The translations under genes were made by a program, and so were the position numbers. 6,019 nt of DNA from a bacterium. Its GTDB lineage: Bacteria; ARS69. Position 1 is the first letter of the stretch. Each line of letters starts with the position of its first letter. The notes beneath the pieces were generated by a model. It was not told the origin of the DNA, made no database searches, and saw only the letters and a list, made by a program, of their open reading frames with translations. The DNA lies in contig JALGZR010000141.1 of the NCBI GenBank assembly GCA_025774805.1, forward strand, positions 1 to 6,019, in the 5' to 3' direction. Positions 1 through 5,599 of the stretch are shown piece by piece.

Positions 1-471
1 CTCGGCGAGGATCGCCGCGCAGACGAAGTCCTGCTGCGGGGTCAACCTCTTCTTGAACGTGAAGTCGTCCCACCCGAGGACGTCGCCCTTGCGGTACTCG
101 ACCTTGCCCCGGCCGCTCCCCACGGCGAGGACGACGTCCTCCCCGTCGATCCCCTCCTCCGCCTCCAGCGCCTTCCGGAGGAGGTAGAAGGCGTCGGCCT
201 CGGGGTCGTCCGGGACGACGTAGGGGACGGTCACGATCCGCTTCCCCTTCTTCTTTTTCTTTTTCTTCTCGTCGTCCTCCCGGTCCTCGATCTCCTTCGA
301 GAACCAGACGCGGCGGCGGTGGATTATGTCCGTCTCCGGGTGGAGCCAGATGAGAGCCTTCGGCCGCCAGTCCATCCGGTCCGCCCGGACGGTCGTCTTC
401 GTCGCCTCCTTCAACTTCGCGAGGCGCTCCCTCGCCCGGCGGAGCCTCTCCTCGTCTTTACCCTTCTCCAT
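1..471 (-). CDS. Hypothetical charged protein, N-terminal part (3' end outside window)
   Basis: The gene starts at the ATG at 471-469 and stays open for 157 codons to the window edge, so its C-terminus is missing. The start is supported by a GGAG ribosome binding site six bases upstream, inside the end of the preceding gene, which it overlaps by 14 bases. Residues 1-30 form a basic/acidic, probably helical stretch. Residues 33-57 carry the pattern DWRPKALIWLHPETD followed by IIHRRRVWF. Residues 60-78 are a low-complexity linker, acidic and then seven lysines (69-75). Residues 79-157 look globular (TVPYVVPDD, FYLLRKAL, VEYRKGDVLGW). I do not recognise the family. The order of a basic N-terminus, a W/PK segment and a beta-rich core, next to a polymerase, is loosely like phage gp32-type ssDNA-binding proteins, but no zinc-binding cysteine cluster is visible in this part. 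That reading is a guess; the gene itself is well supported by codon bias and start context. Confidence 0.8.
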   Translation of the reverse strand, partial: MEKGKDEERLRRARERLAKLKEATKTTVRADRMDWRPKALIWLHPETDIIHRRRVWFSKEIEDREDDEKKKKKKKGKRIVTVPYVVPDDPEADAFYLLRKALEAEEGIDGEDVVLAVGSGRGKVEYRKGDVLGWDDFTFKKRLTPQQDFVCAAILAE

Positions 472-1057
472 CGTTCTCTCCTCTCCGTCGCTTCCGACGG
501 TCGAGTAGGTTCGGGTCGACCCCGCGTCGACTCATCACGAAATCCACCTGCTTCCGGAGCGAGGCCGCGCGCGACGTCCACGCGTCGGCCATCTGCTTCG
601 CGAGGTTCCTGCTCCGCTCGAGCGCCCGTCGCGCGTCCCGCCAACGGCGGTAGTCCGCGACGTTCCGGGCGACCCAGTTCTCGACGACCTCGTTCGTCAC
701 GACCCCCGAGTGGCGCTTCTCCCGCTTCCGCAGCTCGAGGTTCTCCCGCGCGTGCGCCTCCCACTCCGAGCGGGCGGCCTTGAAGTGCACGTCGAACTCG
801 TCGAGCTCCTCGGTCGCGACCTGCGCGAGCATCCCCGCCCGCCGGACGTTCGCGTCGACCGCGTCGAGCGCGCGGGATAGCCGCTCGGGGTCCGACCTCC
901 CGTCCCCGAGGGTCAACCCCGCCTCGAGCTCGGCCCAGACGCCCTCGACGTCGACCCGAGCGAGACGCTCCCGCATGAACCCGAACCGCTCCCCGCGCTC
1001 CTCGTGGCGCTCGATCGCGCGCGTCGCGTCTTTCGAGCTGGCCAGCCTCTTCTTCAT
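458..1057 (-). CDS. Helical charged protein, possibly a UvsY-like recombination mediator
   Basis: This is a complete 199-residue gene. The reading frame is open upstream to 1180, but the ATG at 1057 is preferred: it forms an ATGA overlap with the polymerase stop, has GGTGA ten bases upstream, and the extension upstream lies inside the polymerase coding sequence. The protein is almost entirely predicted helical and rich in Arg, Glu and Ala. Residues about 60-160 alternate long heptad-like segments (ALDAVDANVRRAGMLAQ, KAARSEWEAHARENLELRK, YRRWRDARRALERSRN) around a conserved-looking VVTNEVVENWVARN element, and the C-terminus is a basic tail, LDRRKRRR. No catalytic motif, signal peptide or membrane segment is visible. 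Small helical proteins of this build next to phage polymerases include the T4 UvsY recombination mediator, which loads recombinase on gp32-coated ssDNA. The resemblance is in architecture, not in identifiable sequence, so that function is only a hypothesis. Confidence 0.8.
   Translation of the reverse strand: MKKRLASSKDATRAIERHEERGERFGFMRERLARVDVEGVWAELEAGLTLGDGRSDPERLSRALDAVDANVRRAGMLAQVATEELDEFDVHFKAARSEWEAHARENLELRKREKRHSGVVTNEVVENWVARNVADYRRWRDARRALERSRNLAKQMADAWTSRAASLRKQVDFVMSRRGVDPNLLDRRKRRRGENDGEG
478..481 (-). promoter_or_regulatory. Ribosome binding site GGAG for the gene starting at 471
   Basis: On the minus strand GGAG lies six bases before the ATG at 471, within a purine-rich GGAGAGGAGAGAA tract. 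It is embedded in the last codons of the preceding reading frame, so translation of the two genes is probably coupled. Confidence 0.6.
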
Positions 1058-3762
1058 TCGACCGTCTTCACCCGGGGCGCGCGGCGGAGCTCCGCGAGTT
1101 CCGCCTCCCCGAGGTATCCCTTCTTGTTCTCCCGGATCCGCTCGACCGCCTTCCCGACGTTCTTCGGGTCGCGGAGCCACCGCTTGTACCGGGCGAGCAA
1201 CTTCTCCCGTCGCTGCCTAACCTCGATGAGCCATCCGTCCCAGTCGCGGTCGGGGAAGCAGACCCGGAGGACCCGGAGCGAGGCGGGGAAGATGATCCGG
1301 TCCCAGTAGTAGAGCGGGTCGTACGCGTGCTCGTCGGGGTCGAAGTGGTCGAGGAGGACGCCGTCGAGCCGCGGCTTCGCGGAGGTCACGACGTACTCGA
1401 TCTTCATCCCGATGAAGAACCCCTGCCCCTCGTCGCGGACCCACTCGGCGAGGTTCACGTGGAGGGGGCGCGTCTTGTACCGGTCGGGGTCCTTCGAGAT
1501 CGACTTCGAGATGACGACCTCCTCGACGTCGAGCTCCCCGGAGGCGACGCGGTCGAAGGTCGGCGCGACGATCTCCCGCTCGATCCGCTCCCCGTCCCAC
1601 GCCTTCATCAGGATCGCGTCCATCACCCGGCGCTGGAGGTCCCGCTGGAGCCGCGCGGTGTCGCCGCGCATGACCTCGAGCCCCTTCACCTCGACGTGGT
1701 CGGTGGCGGTCCCCTTATGCGAGAGCATCCGCCCGGCGTACCGCTTCTTGACGACGAAGAAGATCCGGTCGAAGATGTCCTCGAACTCGAGGAGGACGGA
1801 GTTCCACTCCATCCGGCAGCCGAGGGAGCGGAGGATCTCGGCGTAGCGCTCCTGGCAGTAGGCGACGAATCGGTTCCCGATCTCGTTCAACTCGCGGATC
1901 CGCGCCTCCTCGGAGGGCCACTCGCGGTCGCTCGGCGCGAGCTGAATGAAGATGCTGTCAGTATCACCATAAAGTGGAATAAATCCAAGCTCTTGTGCAT
2001 ATTTCGCGGTCTCGGTGATGAAGAACTGACCCGAGAGCGTGATCGCCTCCGCGAGCTCGACGTCGTAGAAGCGCGACCGCGGGTTCCCCATATCCCCGTA
2101 GAACGAGAGGCCGAGCCGCTTGAAACTGTAGGCCAGGCGGTAGTAGAGGAGGTAGAGGTCGTCCTGCGTCGTCCCCGTGACCTTCAGCCGCTCGTCCTGG
2201 AGCGTCGTATACTTCTTCCGCCGCTCGAGCGTCGAGACGAACATCTGCGAGATGAAGCCCTCGCGGTCGACCCGGAAGGTCGAGCCCCCGCGGAGCCCGT
2301 CGGTCTCCGCGTCGGCCGGGACGAACTCCGGGCAACGGCAGAGCGGGACGCCCTCGGCCTCGAGCTCCGCCAACCGGCCGGCCTTGACGATCGTCTCCGG
2401 CGAGATGTTGAACGCGCGGACCATCGACGGGTACAGACTCTTGAAGTCGAAGTCGGCCACGTTCTTATAAAGACCGACCGACGGTGGGAAGACGTAGGCG
2501 CCGGTGTACTTCTCGGGCCGCTTAGCGATCCAGAATCGAGACCGGTAGTGGAACCCGTCCTTCCGCCCCTTCTTGAGGAGGAGCTGGTCGACCTTCGTCG
2601 AAATACTAAAGTCATTTACGAACCCACAGCCGATCCGACAGAAGATCTGCTCGATGGAAACGAACCCAGTGAACTCCTCGAGCTTCCTGAGGATCTCGAC
2701 GTCGCGCTCGTTGTACCGGCGAAGCGTCGCCGGGTCCCGGCGATAGAGTTCGATAACCTTCGGCGGGACCCCCGGGAACCGCTCCCGGAACTCCGGCCGC
2801 CAGTCGAGCTTTGGCATCTTCAGAACCGACTGGCCTACGGCGTCGAGCGAGTAGGACGTGACGTCCGCACCCGCGCGGATGTAGTGTCTCCTGAAGACCG
2901 GGAGGGGGTCGGCGAAGAGCCAGTGACGCCAATTAATTCTGATATCGTAACGATTAAAGCGGGCGAAGATCATCGGGAAGTCGAAGTCCGCACCGTTCCA
3001 GGCGAGGAGCACGTCGTACGGCTTGATCGCGTCGCGGAAGTCCCGGAGCATCCGCTCCTCGTCCGCGTCCGACTCCTCGGCGAGCTCGAGGTACCCGGAG
3101 TCGGAGGGGTCGCCCTCGAACTCGTCGCCCTGCCAGGCGATCGAGAGGATCCGGTTCTCCTCCTTCCGGTCGAACCCCCCGACGGTGTCGTCGGTCTCGA
3201 TGTCGACGAACATCATTCGGTACTTCGCCTGGATCCGGAGATCGTGGTCGGTCATGAACCGCTGCTTCGGCGAGAGGTCGGCCTCGAGCGGCTCGACCCC
3301 CTTCTTCTGGAGCCAGTTGATCACCTCGTGAAAAGGTTTCCAGCGGTCGCGATCGAGCGGAAAGCGGATACTCTGCGGTCGCTCGCCGAGTGACAGTGGA
3401 GTAGACCAATTATATTGCGATGAACCAGAGTCAATTCTATCGAATATTAACTTCGAATCGAACTTCTCCATCGCGCGGTCGACGTAGATCCGGAGGTAGC
3501 GGTCGGGGAACTCCGGGTCGGGTTCCACCCGGTCGGCCCAACCGCGGGAGAGGAGCCACGCCCACTTCTCCGGCGGGATCGCGGCGTCCGCCTCCCGCCG
3601 GTCGACGAAGAAGTAAAACGGGTACTCGACGACCTCCCGCTTCCTGGCGCCGGTCTCCGTCCGGTAGAGGAGGACGACCTCGTCCCCCTCGGACCAACCG
3701 TGGTAGTAGTCGCGGGTCGGGTTCCACTGGTAGCGGGCGTCGACCTCCGTGATCGCGGTCAT
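1054..3762 (-). CDS. polB: B-family DNA polymerase with 3'-5' exonuclease
   Basis: Replicative template-directed DNA polymerase, 902 residues from the ATG at 3762. The N-terminal domain spans about 25-180. The exonuclease follows: Exo I FVDIET (Asp187, Glu189), Exo II NGADFD (Asn256 to Asp261), Exo III YNERD (Tyr350, Asp354), so proofreading should be active. Palm motif A is DFKSLYPS (Asp439) and motif C is YGDTDS (Asp600, Asp602). The thumb has KKRYAG (672-677) and KGLEVMRGD (693-701). Motif B reads KRLGLSFYG (548-556), with Leu552 where the family nearly always has Asn. No intein interrupts any motif, and no PCNA-binding box is evident at the C-terminus. Archaeal cellular and viral enzymes are typically about 780-900 residues, so the length is normal. 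The start is uncertain: the ATG has no ribosome binding site, and the 200 bases upstream look coding in the same frame. Several short patches use AT-ending codons unlike the rest. The stop overlaps the next gene as ATGA. Confidence 0.95.
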   Translation of the reverse strand: MTAITEVDARYQWNPTRDYYHGWSEGDEVVLLYRTETGARKREVVEYPFYFFVDRREADAAIPPEKWAWLLSRGWADRVEPDPEFPDRYLRIYVDRAMEKFDSKLIFDRIDSGSSQYNWSTPLSLGERPQSIRFPLDRDRWKPFHEVINWLQKKGVEPLEADLSPKQRFMTDHDLRIQAKYRMMFVDIETDDTVGGFDRKEENRILSIAWQGDEFEGDPSDSGYLELAEESDADEERMLRDFRDAIKPYDVLLAWNGADFDFPMIFARFNRYDIRINWRHWLFADPLPVFRRHYIRAGADVTSYSLDAVGQSVLKMPKLDWRPEFRERFPGVPPKVIELYRRDPATLRRYNERDVEILRKLEEFTGFVSIEQIFCRIGCGFVNDFSISTKVDQLLLKKGRKDGFHYRSRFWIAKRPEKYTGAYVFPPSVGLYKNVADFDFKSLYPSMVRAFNISPETIVKAGRLAELEAEGVPLCRCPEFVPADAETDGLRGGSTFRVDREGFISQMFVSTLERRKKYTTLQDERLKVTGTTQDDLYLLYYRLAYSFKRLGLSFYGDMGNPRSRFYDVELAEAITLSGQFFITETAKYAQELGFIPLYGDTDSIFIQLAPSDREWPSEEARIRELNEIGNRFVAYCQERYAEILRSLGCRMEWNSVLLEFEDIFDRIFFVVKKRYAGRMLSHKGTATDHVEVKGLEVMRGDTARLQRDLQRRVMDAILMKAWDGERIEREIVAPTFDRVASGELDVEEVVISKSISKDPDRYKTRPLHVNLAEWVRDEGQGFFIGMKIEYVVTSAKPRLDGVLLDHFDPDEHAYDPLYYWDRIIFPASLRVLRVCFPDRDWDGWLIEVRQRREKLLARYKRWLRDPKNVGKAVERIRENKKGYLGEAELAELRRAPRVKTVE
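1068..1072 (-). promoter_or_regulatory. Ribosome binding site GGTGA for the gene starting at 1057
   Basis: GGTGA, complementary to the usual 16S rRNA 3' end, lies ten bases before the ATG at 1057 and inside the last codons of the polymerase. It supports this start over the longer open frame and suggests translational coupling through the ATGA stop/start overlap. Confidence 0.45.
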
Positions 3763-3962
3763 GTCGTCGATCGAGCGGTCGACGTCGCCGTCGAACTTCC
3801 CGGCCTTGACCGCGTCGGCGTCGACGACTTGCTCGTGGAGGGCGGCCGCCCGCTTCCCTCCGTGGAGGTCGCCGTGGAGCGCCTGCGTGTCGTCGTCCGA
3901 GATCAGCGCGGCGCCGGTGCGGAAGTCGTCCCGGACCTCGACCGCGTCCCCCCCGTCCGGTT
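3763..3962 (-). other. Gene-free gap; probable N-terminal extension of the polymerase
   Basis: These 200 bases lie between the glycosylase stop (3963) and the first ATG of the polymerase. The polymerase frame is fully open here with strongly C/G-ending codons, encoding an acidic, probably flexible segment (for example LISDDDTQALHGDLHGG and ADAVKAGKFDGDVD). The other two minus frames hold no start codon for a small gene. No ATG, GTG or TTG occurs in the polymerase frame within the gap. The nearest upstream candidate is the GTG at 4047, which would give 997 residues, overlap the glycosylase gene by 85 bases, and has a GAGG only two bases before it. A run of seven C on the plus strand (3948-3954) sits just past the glycosylase stop and is a possible sequencing-error or slippage site. 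The coding reading rests on codon bias only. Confidence 0.5.
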
Positions 3963-4589
3963 TTAAGAGCGGGTTCGGAGCGAACTCGGAGCGAACCTCG
4001 TCAGGAACCCCCGGACCGTCTCCGTCTCGGTCGGGAGCCGCGTCCACTTCCTCAGCGTCGAGATCGGGTGGCGGAGGAGGATCCCCACCGCCGCCGTCCC
4101 CTCGACCGGTGAGACCTCCCCGAAGTCGCTTAACCCGAGGGCGACGCCGGCGACCCTCCCGAAGATCAGGACCGCCCGGAGGTCCGGGAGCGCCTCGAGC
4201 TCCCTCCGCAAGAACCTTTCTGCGCACGTCGTCACCTCCTCCGGCGTCGGCCTCCGGTTCCCCGGCGTCGCGCACTTGACGAGGTTCGCCGAGAAGACCC
4301 GCGCGAGGTCGAGCCCTGCGCCGTCGGCGATCGCCGCGAACGCCCTCGGGGACCCGCCGAGACGGAGCGCCCGCCACCGACCGCTCGCCCAGAACTTCGC
4401 GAGGGTCGGGACGAAGAACGCGCCGGCCTCGAAATTCATCGTCCGGACCGACGGGTTGATCCCGACGACCGCGACCTCGGCGTCCGGGGGACCGACCGCC
4501 CGGAGCTTCGGGAGCCCGAGCCCGCCGAGGCCGCACGCCCGGCAGGGTCCTGGATCCTCCCCGGTCAGCGCGCGATCCCGCTCGTCCAC
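3963..4589 (-). CDS. Uracil-DNA glycosylase superfamily protein, family 4/5-like with putative Fe-S cluster
   Basis: A 208-residue protein of the usual size for family 4/5 uracil-DNA glycosylases, which cut uracil (or related damaged bases) from DNA to begin base excision repair. Four cysteines fit the 4Fe-4S pattern of those families: Cys16 and Cys19 (CRACGLG), Cys106 (NLVKC) and Cys122, with the typical TPGNRRPTPEE between the last two. IFGRVAG (142-148) matches the conserved strand/helix turn, and LLRHPIST (171-178) is the C-terminal His motif of the uracil pocket. Motif 1 is GINPS (44-48) rather than the family-4 GEAPG, and the following NFEAGAFFVPTLAKFW recalls family-2 TDG/MUG enzymes, so substrate preference is uncertain. 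The GTG start at 4589 overlaps the preceding gene by 25 bases and has a GGGGAGGGG tract about 12 bases upstream. No later start keeps the first cysteine pair. Confidence 0.85.
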   Translation of the reverse strand: MDERDRALTGEDPGPCRACGLGGLGLPKLRAVGPPDAEVAVVGINPSVRTMNFEAGAFFVPTLAKFWASGRWRALRLGGSPRAFAAIADGAGLDLARVFSANLVKCATPGNRRPTPEEVTTCAERFLRRELEALPDLRAVLIFGRVAGVALGLSDFGEVSPVEGTAAVGILLRHPISTLRKWTRLPTETETVRGFLTRFAPSSLRTRS

Positions 4590-5599
4590 GGCGCGAACGC
4601 CCCCTCCCCGGCGCGGGAGAGCGTCTCGGGGAGGAGCCGCACCACGTGCCGTCTTAGTCCCCCCGGGTTCGCCCGGGCGCGCTCGACCTCCGCGCGGATC
4701 GCTTCCCTCAGCGGGGTCGGCCTCGAGTCGACGTACCGCCAGGCCCGTCCGGCGGCGTCCCCATCGTAGAGGTTGTCGCCCTTGTAGTCGAGCGCGCCGC
4801 GGACGTCGAGCCGGTCGCGGAAGAAGTCGTCCGCCCCGGTCTCCTCCCGAACGATCTCGACGATCTCACCGTATTTCAGCGCGCTCAGTCCCGCGATCGG
4901 GTGGGTCCCGCGAACGTACCGCCCGACCGCGCCGACGACGAAGCGACCGATGTCCTCGTGCCACGTCGGCTGCTTGATCCGCTCGGGGTCCAGCGGGAGG
5001 AGCACCCGCTCGTACCCCGGGATCCCGAGCGCGCCGCGAACCATCGCCGAGATCATCGAGATCCCGTCGTTCGCCCCGCCGAACCCGAAGGACGGGTAGA
5101 GGACGAGGAGGTTGTCCTCGCGCGCGGCCGCCCGGGCGACGCACTCGCCGAGCCACTTCGTCCAGCCGTAGAGCGTCCGCGGCCGCGGCGGGATCTCCCC
5201 GGGGGCGATCCGCCGGTCCACCCCGTAACCGTCCGCGCCGAAGGAGAAGACCGAGTCCGAGGAGAAGTGAACGAGGAGCGCGTCGACCGCGTCGGCCGCC
5301 TCCGCGAGGAGTCCCGCGACCGCGACGTTCGAGCGGTGGGCGACGTCGAACCCGACGGCGTCGACCTTGTGCGACCCGACGACCGCCGCCGCGTTGAGGA
5401 CGACGTCCGGCGCGACGTCGCGGACCCACGCGGCGAACGCCGGGTTCGCGGCGTCCGGCTCCGACCTCCCCGGGAAGAACGGGTCGCTCCACCTCGGGAA
5501 CTCCTCGGGCGCGTCGAGTCGCTCCCAACCGCTCTCCCGCGCGACGCGGTCCACCTCCGCCCCCATCATCCCGTGGTAACCGGTTATCACGTACCTCAT
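4565..5599 (-). CDS. Extended SDR, dTDP-4-dehydrorhamnose reductase/NAD-dependent epimerase-like
   Basis: A complete 344-residue cytosolic oxidoreductase of the extended short-chain dehydrogenase/reductase family. The Rossmann nucleotide-binding motif is GYHGMMG (7-13) after VIT. VVLNAAAVVG (66-75) is the family's NAA strand, FSSDSVF (112-118) holds the catalytic Ser region, and YGWTK (144-148) is the YxxxK catalytic pair. PSFGFGG and IKQPTWHEDIGRF match the later substrate-loop and Asp-Ile (DLA-type) elements of RmlD and epimerases. RmlD reduces dTDP-4-keto-L-rhamnose to dTDP-L-rhamnose, but the substrate cannot be read from the motifs and other nucleotide-sugar epimerases/reductases are possible. 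A 40-residue basic tail (about 305-344) extends past the usual fold. The ATG start overlaps the kinase stop as ATGA, with GGAG seven bases upstream. Its thymidylate-kinase-like neighbour fits dTDP-sugar supply, by inference only. Confidence 0.88.
   Translation of the reverse strand: MRYVITGYHGMMGAEVDRVARESGWERLDAPEEFPRWSDPFFPGRSEPDAANPAFAAWVRDVAPDVVLNAAAVVGSHKVDAVGFDVAHRSNVAVAGLLAEAADAVDALLVHFSSDSVFSFGADGYGVDRRIAPGEIPPRPRTLYGWTKWLGECVARAAAREDNLLVLYPSFGFGGANDGISMISAMVRGALGIPGYERVLLPLDPERIKQPTWHEDIGRFVVGAVGRYVRGTHPIAGLSALKYGEIVEIVREETGADDFFRDRLDVRGALDYKGDNLYDGDAAGRAWRYVDSRPTPLREAIRAEVERARANPGGLRRHVVRLLPETLSRAGEGAFAPWTSGIAR

Noticed and set aside
1058-1180. N-terminal extension of the helical protein to 1180
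   Set aside because: It overlaps the polymerase C-terminus, is Gly/Arg/Pro-rich filler, and the ATGA joint plus ribosome binding site support the start at 1057.
1327-3393. 688-codon open frame on the plus strand opposite the polymerase
   Set aside because: It is antisense to a polymerase with intact motifs. Strong C/G third-position bias suppresses stops on the opposite strand, and the translation is a repetitive Val/Leu/Arg/Asp-rich sequence with no domain.
1054-3762. Intein within the polymerase
   Set aside because: Motifs A, B and C are each continuous and their spacing is normal, so no intein is present now.
3763-4536. Polymerase frame extended to the ATG at 4536 (1160 residues)
   Set aside because: The upper part runs through the whole glycosylase gene in another frame and reads as low-complexity Arg/Gly/Pro. 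The conserved glycosylase motifs show that the other frame is the real one there.
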